Notes under the pieces: model-generated
Seen by the model: the letters and a program-made list of their open reading frames with translations, nothing else
The model's database searches: none
Told to the model about the DNA's origin: nothing
Assembly: GCF_030161615.1 (NCBI RefSeq)
Contig: NZ_BSUN01000001.1
Span: forward strand, 930,001 to 994,000
Direction: 5' to 3'
DNA from: Demequina litorisediminis
GTDB taxonomy: Bacteria; Actinomycetota; Actinomycetes; Actinomycetales; Demequinaceae
DNA length: 64,000 bases
Shown here: positions 41,150 to 50,709 of the stretch, piece by piece
Numbering within the stretch: the first letter of the stretch is position 1
How the letters are laid out: each line of letters starts with the position of its first letter
Position numbers and translations under genes: made by a program

Positions 41150-42102
41150 TTACTCCTTGGTCTCGCTGACGGCCGGATTCCGCGTCGCACGCTTGTCCAG
41201 GAAGGTGAAGAACGAGAATCCGAGCGAGTGACGGATCCACGCCCACGCGAGCGTGCCAAAGACGATCTCCGCAGCCAGCACCGAGAAGGCGATGGTGTTG
41301 GACAGCCCCATCATCTTGAGGCCGGACAGCGTGAGAACAAACACGAGCGCGCGGCGCACCAGTCCACCCGCGATGCGGGAGGACAGTGGGCGCCAATGTA
41401 CGTTCCGGGGATCGAGCCGATGATGACGGGGAGGGTGACCGACCAGTCAACGTCACCAAAGATGAGGTGCGCCACCGCGGCGGCCACCACGAGCGGGACG
41501 GCCTGCACGAGGTCAGTGCCGACCAACTGGTTGGCCTTGAGCGCGGGGTACAGCGCCATGAGCGCGATGATGATCAGCGAGCCTGAGCCGACCGAGGTGA
41601 GGCCCACCATGAGGCCACCGATCACGCCGACGATGATGGTCGGCACAGGGCGCGGCACCACCTGGGGGCGCTCGGTGGGAAGCGCGGGTGCCCGTCCGTC
41701 GCGCACCATCGCATGCTCGCGCAGGCGCAGGTACGCACGGACGGCAAGACCGCCGGCGGCGATGACCAGCACGACGCCAAGGGCGTGCTTCACGAAGCTC
41801 TGAAGCGCCTCGGGGTCAATCAGGTAGTGCGCCGCCACCACACCAAGGAAGGCTGCGGGCACGGAACCGTAAACCAGCAGCCTCACCAGCTGCCAGTTCA
41901 CGGTCCCGTTCTTGATGTGAACCCACGAGCCCGCCGGCTTCATGGCCGCGGACGCCACGACATCGGACGAGACGGCCGTCACCGGCGGAATGCCGAAGAA
42001 GAACACGAGCGTCGGCGTCATCAGCGCGCCGCCGCCCATGCCTGTGAGGCCGACGACGACGCCGATGCCGAGCGCCGCGAGGACGAGGAGGCCGACTTCC
42101 AT
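41150..42102 (-). CDS. TauE/SafE-family sulfite/sulfonate exporter-like permease
   Basis: 317 residues if a G lost at an AGCT near 41392 is restored (CAGCTG read as CACTG; restores GAQLSSRIAGGL). Eight or so helices; GLTGMGGGALMTPTLVFFFG and the repeat GLTSVGSGSLIIIALMAL are the two TauE signature halves. Inside the sulfate-activation operon it probably moves sulfate, sulfite or an organosulfur anion; direction is unproven. 2 nt after cysN. Confidence 0.88.
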
Positions 42103-42104
42103 CG

Positions 42105-43353
42105 TTAGTTGCGGATCACTCCGGCGCCGACGGTGCGGTTGGTCGCCTCGTCGATCAGGATGAACGAGCCCGTGATGCGGTTCTCCGCGTAGTCGTCAAC
42201 GAGCAGCGGCGAGGTGACACGCAGCCTTCACGCGGCCGATGCTGTTGAGACCGAGCTCGTGGACGTCCTGGTCGCGGTGAAGCGAGTTGACGTTGAGGCT
42301 CGTAGGCGATCTCCTTCACCATGGCGCGAGCCATGCGAGTGGTGTGGAGGATGCTCACCTTGCGGCGCTCGGTCAGCGGGGTCGAGTCCATCCAACAGAC
42401 GGTCGCCTCGATGTCCTGCGTCGGCTCGGGGTGGTTGCCCTTGCGGCAGATGATGTCGCCGCGCGAGATGTCGATCTCATCCTTCAGGCGCACGGTCACA
42501 GACATGGGCGGGTAGGCCTCGTCGAGCGGTCCGTTGGGGCCGTCGATCGCCGCCACGGTCGTGGACAGGCCCGACGGGAGCGCCATGACCTCGTCGCCCA
42601 CCTTGAGGATGCCGGACGCCACCTGACCCGCGAAGCCGCGGTAGTCGGGGTGCTCAGCGGTCTGGGGTCGCACCACGTACTGGACGGGGAAACGCACATC
42701 CTGGAGGTTGCGGTCCGACGCGATGTGGACGTGCTCGAGGTGGTGCAGCAACGAGGTGCCCTGGTACCAGTCCATGTTGGTGGAGCGGTCCACGATGTTG
42801 TCGCCGAGCAGCGCGGACACCGGGATGGCCGTGAGATCGGGGATGTCGAGCTTCGAGGCGAAGTCCGAGAACTCCTGGTAGATCTCGTCGAAACGCTCCT
42901 CCGACCAGTCCACGAGGTCCATCTTGTTGACCGCGAGCACTACGTGAGGAACGCGCAGCAGCGACGAGATGGTGGCGTGGCGACGCGACTGCTCCGTGAG
43001 GCCCTTGCGGGCGTCCACGAGGATGATCGCGAGATCGGCGGTCGAGGCACCGGTCACCATGTTGCGCGTGTACTGCTGGTGTCCAGGAGTGTCCGCGATG
43101 ATGAACTTGCGCTTGGGCGTCGCGAAGTAGCGGTACGCCACGTCGATGGTGATGCCCTGCTCACGCTCGGCGCGCAGGCCGTCGGTCAGGAGCGCCAGGT
43201 CGGTGGTCTCGGCGCCACGGTTCTTGGACGCGAGGCTCGATGGACTCGAGCCTGGTCCTCGAAGATCGACTTGCTGTCATACAGCAGACGGCCGATGAGG
43301 GTCGACTTTCCGTCGTCGACGGAGCCGGCGGTTGCGAAACGCAGAAGGTCCAT
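42105..43353 (-). CDS. cysN: sulfate adenylyltransferase subunit 1 (GTPase)
   Basis: 414 residues after AGCT indels at about 43248, 43233, 42299 and 42225. G1 [18 protein letters not shown]3 [16 protein letters not shown]4 NKMDLVDW; then EF-Tu-like domains II and III. No fused APS-kinase domain, consistent with the separate cysC. Drives APS formation by CysD. ATG overlaps the cysD stop (TAATG). Confidence 0.95.
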
Positions 43354-44265
43354 TAGAAGTACCCCTCCTTCTTGCGGTCCTCCATGGCGGCCTCGGACAC
43401 GCGGTCGTCGCCGCGGGTGGCACCGCGCTCGGTCAGGCGGGTGGCCGCCGTCTCCTCGATGATCTTGTCGATGGTGTCGGCGTCGGACTCGACGGCGGCG
43501 GTGAGGGTCGCGTCACCCACGGTGCGGTAGCGCACCATGCGGGTCTCGGTCGCGACACCCTCCGGCGGGACGGCCCACTCGTTCGATGCCATCCACATGC
43601 CGTCGCGCAGGAACACCTCGCGCTGGTGCGCGTAGTAGATCGAGGGAACCTCGACCTCGCGCGAACGGATGTAGTCCCAGATGTCCAGGCTCGGTCCAGT
43701 TGGACAGCGGGAACACACGGATCGACTCGCCCTGGTGGACCTTGCCGTTGTACAGGTTCCACAGGCTCGGGACGCTGGTTGCGCGGGTCCCACTGGCCAA
43801 ACTCGTCGCGGAAGGAGAAGACGCGCTCCTTGGCGCGGGCCTTCTCCTCGTCACGACGGGCGCCGCCCATGCAGGCGTCAAACCTGTTCTTCTCGATGGT
43901 GTCGAGGAGGACGGGAGTCTGAATGCGGTTGCGCGACCCGTTGGGCTCCTCGCGCACCTCGCCACGGTCGATCGCTTCCTGAACGGAGCCGACCACCAGG
44001 GTGAGGCCGTACTGCTCGACGATCCGGTCGCGGTACTCGATGACCTCGGGGAAGTTCTGGCCGGTGTCGATGTGCACCACCGGCATCGGCATCGGGGCCG
44101 GGGCGAACGCCTTGATGGCGAGCCTGCAGGAGGCAGATGGAGTCCTTACCGCCGGAGAACAGCAGTGCAGGACGCTCCATCTGGGCCACCACCTCACGGA
44201 TGATGTGGATGGCCTCTGCCTCGAGCGCGTCGAGCCTGGCTCAGCGCGTGGGCAGGCTGGGTCAT
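43353..44265 (-). CDS. cysD: sulfate adenylyltransferase subunit 2
   Basis: 302 residues after AGCT indels at about 44235, 44122, 43765 and 43688. PP-loop [52 protein letters not shown] and SNWTELDIWDYI. The CAGCCTGCC near the start codon is genuine (Pro), because shortening it would create a stop: a useful negative control for the AGCT rule. ATGA overlap with cysQ. Confidence 0.95.
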
Positions 44266-45069
44266 GAATCTTCTCCAGACGTAGCGGTGTGTGAAGCGAT
44301 GAGAGAGAGGATGCGATCCGCGATCTCGGGACGGCACACGACCAGGTCGGGCAGGTACGGGTCGGCCTCATTGTAAACAAGTGGTGAACCGTCGATGCGC
44401 GAGGTGTGCAGGCCTGCGGCGCGGGCGATGGCGACGGGGGCGGCGGAGTCCCACTGATACTGGCCGCCTGCGTGCACGTAGGCCTCGACCTGTCCGCGCA
44501 CCACGGCGGCGATCTTGACGCCCGCGGAACCCATGGGGACAAGTTCGGCGCCGAGCCCTTCACGGACGGCCTCGGTGATGGCCGGCGGGCGCGAACGCGA
44601 CACCGCCAGACGGATGGGGGCGTCGTCGGCGAGCGCCGGAAGCACCTCGACTGACGCGGTGTCGAGCACCACGTCCTCGCCTGGGATGGCGACCGCGGCG
44701 GCGGTGAGTTCGCCGGGGAAGTCCGTGGCGGCATCGGCCGGGGTGGCGCCCCTGGTCCACAGCGCGACGTGGACGGCCCAGTCTGCGCGGTCCTCGGAGT
44801 ATTCACGGGTGCCGTCGAGCGGATCGATGATCCAGACGCGGTCTGCGCTCAGTCGTGCGGCGGAGTCGCGGGCTTCCTCGGAGAGGACGGCGTCGTGCGG
44901 GAACCGCTCGGCGAGCAGCGCGGCGATGCGCTCCTGCGCCTTGGCGTCGCCCGCCTTGCCGCGGGCCTTGCCTTCGACATCGGGCGTGAAGCCTGGAGCG
45001 GACCTCGAGGAGGACCTCACCTGCCTCCCGGGCGATGTCAACCGCTGCGTGGGCATCGGTAGTAGCCAG
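44262..45069 (-). CDS. cysQ: 3'(2'),5'-bisphosphate nucleotidase CysQ-like (inositol monophosphatase family)
   Basis: About 268 residues after one AGCT indel (about 44993, restoring VRSSFTPDVEGKARG). Metal-binding motif 1 LSEEARDS, motif 2 WIIDPLDGTREY, and WDSAAPVAIARAAGL. Recycles PAP released when PAPS is used, fitting first position in the operon. Start is uncertain: GAGGGGGAG lies 6 nt upstream of a CTG at 45069, with no ATG/GTG nearby in frame. Confidence 0.88.
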
Positions 45070-45229
45070 TGGGATCTCCCCCTCGGTGCTGGGTCGTCCC
45101 GCGAACTCTACCAACGCGGTGGGAAAGGAAAGACGGGAGGGCCCGCAAGGGACGTTATTCCCAGCAGACTCTGCGGCTGAGGCTCCTTCGCGCGGGGGCC
45201 GTGCACCGGCCCTCATCCTCACTTTGAAC

Positions 45230-45316
45230 CGACTCGGCTGGCGACACGCCGGACGACCAGTCCCGAACGGGCAGTTCACCGGGGTGTCGCGGCGCGGACC
45301 GGTTCAAATTGTGGGG
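45230..45316. repeat. intergenic palindromic repeat, family A copy 4
   Basis: CACTTTGAACC-N11-CGACACGCCG and GGTGTCG-N11-GGTTCAAATTG. Slightly shorter centre than the other copies and no octamer in it. Between the cysQ start and the hpt stop. Confidence 0.85.
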
Positions 45317-45367
45317 TGGCGCGTGGCGAGGGGCGCAGAAGGCGCGACCACCGGCGACGCCGGGGCG

Positions 45368-45925
45368 TCAGTTGTCGCCGTAGACCTCGGGCTTGAGGAT
45401 CGCGACGAAGGGAAGCGTCCGATAGTGCTCGGCATAGTCGAGGCCGTAGCCCACCACGAACTCGTTGGGGATGTCGAAGCCCAGGTACTGCACGGGGATG
45501 TCGACCTGGACCGCGTCGGGTTTGCGCAGCAGCGCAGCGACCTCGACCGATGCCGCACCGCGCGAGCGCAGGTTGCCCAGCAGCCAGTGCAGCGTGATGC
45601 CCGAGTCGATGATGTCCTCGACGATGAGGACGTGGCGGCCGGTGAGATCGGCGTCGAGGTCCTTGAGGATGCGCACCACGCCCGAGGACTTGGTGCCGCT
45701 GCCGTAGGAGGACACGGCCATCCAGTCCATCTGGACGCGCGGGGGAAGGCGGCGTGCGAGGTCGGCCATCACCATGACGGCGCCCTTGAGGACTCCTACC
45801 AGGAGCAGTTCCTTGCCCTCGTAGTCGTCCCGCACCTTCGCCGCGATCTCGTCGAGCTTCCGTCGGATCTCGTTCTCGGTGACGATGACCTTGGTGAAGT
45901 CGTCCATGTCGTACTGGGGTTCCAC
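45368..45925 (-). CDS. hpt: hypoxanthine phosphoribosyltransferase
   Basis: 185 residues, intact. PRPP-binding motif VLIVEDIIDSGITL, GVLKGAVMVMADL near the N-terminus, and FVVGYGLDYAEHYR. GTG start at 45925 with GGAGGA upstream; ATG six codons later is an alternative. Purine salvage. Follows tilS, a conserved pairing (tilS-hpt-ftsH in many Actinobacteria, though here ftsH is elsewhere in the window). An AGCT near 45848 (RRKLDE) is intact. Confidence 0.95.
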   Translation of the reverse strand: MEPQYDMDDFTKVIVTENEIRRKLDEIAAKVRDDYEGKELLLVGVLKGAVMVMADLARRLPPRVQMDWMAVSSYGSGTKSSGVVRILKDLDADLTGRHVLIVEDIIDSGITLHWLLGNLRSRGAASVEVAALLRKPDAVQVDIPVQYLGFDIPNEFVVGYGLDYAEHYRTLPFVAILKPEVYGDN

Positions 45926-45965
45926 GAATCCTCCGGAAGGGGTGGGGCCGATGCGGTGGCGGCGC

Positions 45966-46972
45966 CTACGAGCGCTCGCCCGTGGGGCGGGAAGGGTAGG
46001 AGATGACCAGCCTGCCATATTCACGCCGGGCCTCGTAGCCGCCGGGGAGCGAGACCGCCCCTTGGCCGCGGTAGCCGACGATGAGCCTGGTCGACGGCGT
46101 GCACGTGCGCCGCGGTGAGCGAACCGGCGCCGCGGTGTTCGGCGAGCATCTTGATCATCCGCGAACGGATCGCGTCGGGCAGCGCGGCGAGCATGTCGCA
46201 GCGCCACTGCTCGTCACGCGAGGACGGTGCGGTTCCCAGCGCGGACCTTGCCTGGCGGTCGAGCTCGTCGGCATCGGCCTGCAGAAGCGCCGCGGAGCGC
46301 GCGAGTCCCGAGACCACGCCTGGCCCGAGCACCTCAACGAGCGCGGGCATCACCTGGGTGCGCAGCGCGGACCGGCGGGGGCCGTCGGCGGCCGTGTTGG
46401 TCGGGTCGTGCCAGGGATCCAGCCCGAGCGCCTGACAAGCCGCCACAGTGTCTTTGCGGCGCAGCGACAGCAAGGGCCGCACGATGCGGCCACGGCGGGC
46501 GGGAATGCCCGAGAGGGCTCGCGCGCCGGAGCCGCGAGCGAGCGCCAGCAGCACGGTTTCGGCCTGGTCATCCATGGTGTGGCCGGTGAGGAGCCTGAGG
46601 GTTGTGGCCGCCCACCTCGTCGATGCGGGCGTTGAGGGCCGCGTACCGGGCGTTGCGCGCCGCGGCCTCGAGGCCGCCGTCACGGCCGACGGTCACGCGC
46701 TCCACGAACACGGTGTGGATGCCCGCGCGCTTGACCTCCGCGGCTGCCCGCTGGGCGACCTCGGCGGAGCCGGCCTGGAGGCCGTGGTCCACGATGATGG
46801 CGCCGGTCAGGTAACCCTCCTTGCGGCCCACGTAGCCCGTGGCGGCCGCGAGCGCGAGGGAGTCGGGTCCGCCGGAGACGGCAACCCAGACGCGGGTGCC
46901 GATATCGCAGCCGTCGAGGGATTCGCGGACGGCGTTGCGGATCGCAGCGACCGAAGGGTGTGGCCCGGTCAC
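45966..46972 (-). CDS. tilS: tRNA(Ile)-lysidine synthetase
   Basis: 334 residues after AGCT indels at about 46594 and 46085. P-loop VAVSGGPDSLALAAA (about 30-44), TGHTMDDQAETVLL, and PWHDPTN. Converts the AUA-decoding tRNA-Ile anticodon C to lysidine. GTG start at 46972, 30 nt after dacB. Essential in most bacteria, so the frame breaks cannot be real. Confidence 0.94.
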
Positions 46973-47002
46973 GCGTTCACGCTCGCGCCCACCGCCGCAG
47001 CC

Positions 47003-48414
47003 TCATCCCTCACAGCCACATTCTGCCAGGGCGACCACCATCTCGTCGAAGGCCTGACGCGGCCCCACGGGGTTGTACTCCATGCCGTCCGCCATCGTCG
47101 CGAACGCCAGCAGGCGGCCATCCGCGGTCTGGACCGTGCCCGCAAGAGACGAGACGCCCGTCAGCGACCCGGTCTTCGCGCGCATCTGCCCCGCGGCAGC
47201 GGTATCGATGTAGCGCTCGTCGACGGTGCCCTCGAGCGCCCCCACGGGGAGCCAGTCGAGGATGTCCTCCGTGGCCTCGGTCGCGTACGCGGCGACCAGG
47301 GTGCCCGTGAGGTGGTCAGGCGCGATGCGGTTGTTCTCGGAGAACCCCGCGCCGTCGAAGAGCCTTGAGCCCGGTCACGTCCACGCCCATGGACTCCAGT
47401 CCCGCGATGGTGGCGTTGGCGGAGCCCTTGGCGGTGGTCTTGCGCCCCACCTCCATCGCGTGCACGAGCCCGGTGATCTCGGCGATGGTGTTGTCCGACT
47501 CGTACAGCGTGAGGGCGGCGACCTCGGACAGGGGTGCCCCTAGCACCGAGCCCACCGTTTCCCCCACGGCCGATGCCCGGGCCACGTCCCCCTCGACGCT
47601 CACCCCTCGCTCGCCGAGCCGTGTCGCGAACACGTCACCGGCCGCGAGCGACGGGTCGTCGTAGCGCGGGGCGTAGTGCTCGTCGGTCATGCGGGCGGCG
47701 TCGACGGCGAGCCCGGTCGCGGGAGCGACGTAGCCGGAGGTGCGCGCGTAGTCGGGCCATTCGGGGTTCCAGGCGGGCGCCTCGAACACGGAGTCGTCGA
47801 CCGCGAGCGTGACCGGAGCCGCACCGAGCACGTCGGCGCCGACGGTCTCGACCACGGCATCGGCCAGGTCTCCCAGGCCAGCCCAACCGTTGGCGTCCTC
47901 GCCCTCACCGCCGTGGCCAGCATCGGCCGCCAGCAACATGTCGCCGCCGGCGACCACCGTGAGCGTCCTGGTCGACTCGTCCCACGTTACGGACGTCTCC
48001 ATCCGGTAGTCGGCGCCAAGATCGGCTACCGCCGAGACGGACGTGAGAAGTTTGGTGGTGGAGGCGGGCACCTGGGTGTCGTGGGCGTCGAGGTCGCCCA
48101 AGACCTCGCCGGTGAGGAGGTCCACCACGGACACATTCGTGGATTCACCGGTGCGGTCGTCGTCCCTCACGGCCTTCGCGAGGCTCCTGCACGGCCGAGG
48201 CATCGGGCAGCGGCGCCTCGGTCCCCACGGCCGTCACGGGCACCGGCGATGCCGACGCCGCGGAGACCGGCAACGCGGTGCGGAAGGGGGCGGGCTCCGA
48301 GGTGAGAGGCTGCGAGGTGAGGATGCCGGGGACCACGTCGGCGGCATCGGCCACCGCGTATCCACCTGCCAGAGCCGCCACCACGACGGCCCCCACTGCT
48401 AGCCTTGCGCGCAC
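47003..48414 (-). CDS. dacB: D-alanyl-D-alanine carboxypeptidase/endopeptidase (PBP4, peptidase S13)
   Basis: 469 residues after AGCT indels at about 48181 and 47360. N-terminal export helix ([16 protein letters not shown]), catalytic SXXK in [13 protein letters not shown] in [13 protein letters not shown] in RAKTGSLTG. Trims peptidoglycan peptides outside the membrane. GTG at 48414 has AAAGAGG 6 nt upstream. A start at 48421 is possible if the AAGGCTA there is another corrupted AAGCTA. Confidence 0.92.
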
Positions 48415-48483
48415 GCGTCACCTCTTTCTTTGGGCCACACTAGTGTCCAGCATTGTCACCGAGGACTCACAAGGACTTCATAC

Positions 48484-49009
48484 ATGGAATTCGACGTCAC
48501 GATCGAGATCCCCAAGGGATCGCGCAACAAGTACGAGGTCGATCACGAGACCGGGCGCATCCGCCTGGACCGCATGCTCTTCACGTCGACCCGCTATCCG
48601 GACGACTACGGCTTCATCGACGGCACCCTGGGCGAGGATGGCGACCCCCTCGACGTCCTGGTGCTCCTCGAGGAGCCCACGTTCCCCGGCTGCCAGATCC
48701 GCTGCCGTGCGCTCGGCATGTTCCGCATGCGCGACGAGGCCGGCGGTGACGACAAGGTCCTCGCGGTGCCCGCAGGCGACCAGCGTCAGACCTGGCGCCG
48801 TGAGCCTGAACGACGTCTCCGACTTTCACCGCCTGGAGGTCCAGCACTTCTTCGAGGTCTACAAGGACCTGGAGCCCGGCAAGTCCGTCGAGGGCGCCCA
48901 CTGGGTGTCCCGCGAGGAGGCAGAGGCCGAGATCCGCGCCTCCTTCGAGCGTGCCAAGGGCACCTCGTTCGAGCACATGAACCCCCTGGTGCCGCCGCCG
49001 GGCCACTGA
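48484..49009 (+). CDS. ppa: inorganic pyrophosphatase
   Basis: 174 residues after one AGCT indel (about 48803, GAGCTGAAC). [36 protein letters not shown] (catalytic Asp cluster) and [20 protein letters not shown]. Hydrolyses PPi and pulls biosynthetic reactions. Divergent from dacB, as is common in Actinobacteria; followed by a terminator. Confidence 0.96.
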
Positions 49010-49027
49010 GTCCGCGCGCACCACGAA

Positions 49028-49060
49028 AGGCGCCGCTCCCCTGTGTGGGGAGCGGCGCCT
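49028..49060 (+). terminator. ppa terminator (possibly bidirectional)
   Basis: AGGCGCCGCTCCCC pairs perfectly with GGGGAGCGGCGCCT around a 5-nt loop, 18 nt past the ppa stop; flanked by AAA on one side and TTC on the other. It also lies 45 nt past the convergent NlpC/P60 stop. Confidence 0.85.
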
Positions 49061-49105
49061 TCGCGTTGGCTGGGGTGGTGCGGGTGGCCGATGCGGTGGC
49101 CGGGC

Positions 49106-50559
49106 TTAGACCCTGCCCACCACCGGCATGAGGTTGTACGAGCCCCCGCGGTACATGCTTCCTACCTGCGACTCGACACCGGGGCGACGCGCCTCCATGA
49201 CCTGGCCGTTACCGATGTAGATGGCCACGTGATAGACCCCTGAGCCGGAGCCGTTGGAGCTCCAGAACACGAGGTCACCGGGACGGGCCTGGCTGATGGG
49301 CAGGTGTGTGGTCGCGTCGTACTGGCTGCGCGAGGTGCGCGGGATGTACTTGCCCGCAACCTGCCAGGCTTCCTGCACCAGGCCGGAGCAGTCGTAGTAC
49401 GTGGGGCCGGTGCCGCCGTCAAGGGTCTGCGAATACGGGTGGCCCTGAAGGGTCAGCGCGTGCGCGACCGCCTTGGCCCCCTGCGAGGCCGACGACGACC
49501 ACGACGGGTCGGGGTCGGGCGTCGACGTCTGGGTCGGCTTGGGCTCCGACGTCTTGGTGGACGTGGGCTCGGGTTCGGAGGTCTTGGTGGACGTCGGCTT
49601 GGGCGTCGACGTCTTGGTGGAGGTGGGCTGGGGCTCGGACGTGTCGGTAGACGTCGGCTTGGGAGTCGACGTCTTGGTCGACGTCGGGCGCGGCGTCGAG
49701 GAGTCGTCGTCTCCCACCATGTTGTCGACCTGCTGCGCGTTTTCCTCGCGCTCTGCCTTGGCCTCGAACTCCGCCTGGGCGCGAGCCTCACGCTCGGCGG
49801 TGAGCCCCGCCTGACGCTCGCGCTCGAGGTCCTCACTCACGCCGCGCAGCGTCGCCAGACGGGTGACGGCGGCATCGCGTGCAATGGCGACGGAGGACAC
49901 GGCCTGCTCGGCGGAGGTGCGCGCGGCCTTGGCGTCGGTCAATGCGCCCTCGGCGGTCTGCTCGGCCTCCTTGGCCTTCACCGCCGCCGTCTCGGCGTAT
50001 TCGCGGGTCGTGGTGGCGACCAACTCGGCGGCCGAGACCTCCTGCACCGTGACATCGGCCTTGGCGGACGCCTGGTTGACGGCCTCGGTCCGCGCGATGA
50101 CGTCGTCGAAGCCGCCCGCCTGCGTGATGGCCTCGAGCGAGCCCATGGAGCCGGCGTTCTTGTAGGACTGCATGGCCGAGCCCGCGAGGCCACGACGCGC
50201 CGTGGCGAGCGCCGCCTCCGCCTCGTCCGCACGCTTGTTGGCGGCCGCAAGGCTCGGTCTGGGCCGTCGCGGCGTCCTCCTGCGCGATGAGGTAGTCCTC
50301 CTCGGCGCTCGAGGCGGCAACCTCGGCGGTGGCGAGGGCTTCCTCCAGGCCCGCAATGGCGGCATCCAGGCTCGGAGACGGACGATGCGGCATCGGACAC
50401 TGCGGCCTGGGCGGCGGCGATCTCGTCCTCGCCCGGGTAGCCATCGGCGACCGCGGTACCGCCAGAGGTCAGGCCAAACCCGGTGATGGTCAGACCGATC
50501 ACGGCGAAGGGGACGAAGGCGCGGTGAGCAGAGCGGCGCACGGAGGCGTTGCGGGCCAT
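49106..50559 (-). CDS. secreted NlpC/P60 (C40) peptidoglycan hydrolase with coiled coil
   Basis: 483 residues after AGCT indels at about 50370 and 50253. Signal peptide (about 1-38, [20 protein letters not shown]), an Ala/Glu-rich coiled coil (about 45-270), then a Thr/Ser/Lys/Pro repeat linker (units like [10 protein letters not shown] and [10 protein letters not shown]), then the C40 domain with [13 protein letters not shown] (catalytic Cys) and [11 protein letters not shown] (His). RipA/RipC-like, cleaving stem peptides during cell separation. Coiled coil may need FtsEX or another activator (inference). Three 9-bp GTCAC repeats lie just upstream. Confidence 0.92.
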
Positions 50560-50578
50560 CGTTCTCGCTTCCTGAGTC

Positions 50579-50602
50579 GTCACGTCTGTCACATGTGTCA
50601 CA
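50579..50602. promoter_or_regulatory. three 9-bp GTCAC repeats, MtrA-box-like
   Basis: GTCACGTCT, GTCACATGT, GTCACATGC in perfect 9-bp register, 20-43 bp upstream of the NlpC/P60 start. MtrA of mycobacteria binds pairs of GTCACA-containing 9-mers upstream of cell-wall hydrolase genes. Position and register fit; binding is not shown. Confidence 0.55.
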
Positions 50603-50709
50603 TGCGAAGCAATTGCTCACACTATAAACATGCGCCCCACGGCGCGCCAACCCCTGTGACGCTTCCGACGGCGCAATCTGGAGTGTCGCGGTGCCCTATC
50701 GTGGCGAAC

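Noticed and set aside
44250..44265. CAGCCTGCC at the cysD start as another AGCT error
   Set aside because: Removing a base would introduce an early stop; the Pro codon is consistent with the restored frame.
26229..45316. Family A as tRNA fragments because of GGTTCAAA
   Set aside because: GGTTCAAA resembles a T-loop, but no acceptor, D or anticodon arms can be formed around it.
48395..48425. AAGGCTA at the dacB start as an AGCT error
   Set aside because: An in-frame GTG with a good ribosome-binding site at 48414 works without any correction, so it is left undecided.
49500..49700. Repeated units looking like a CRISPR array
   Set aside because: They are in-frame Thr/Ser/Lys/Pro codon repeats of the NlpC/P60 linker, without spacers.
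49304..50290. 328-codon plus-strand frame rich in Arg/Gly
   Set aside because: Antisense shadow of the NlpC/P60 gene.
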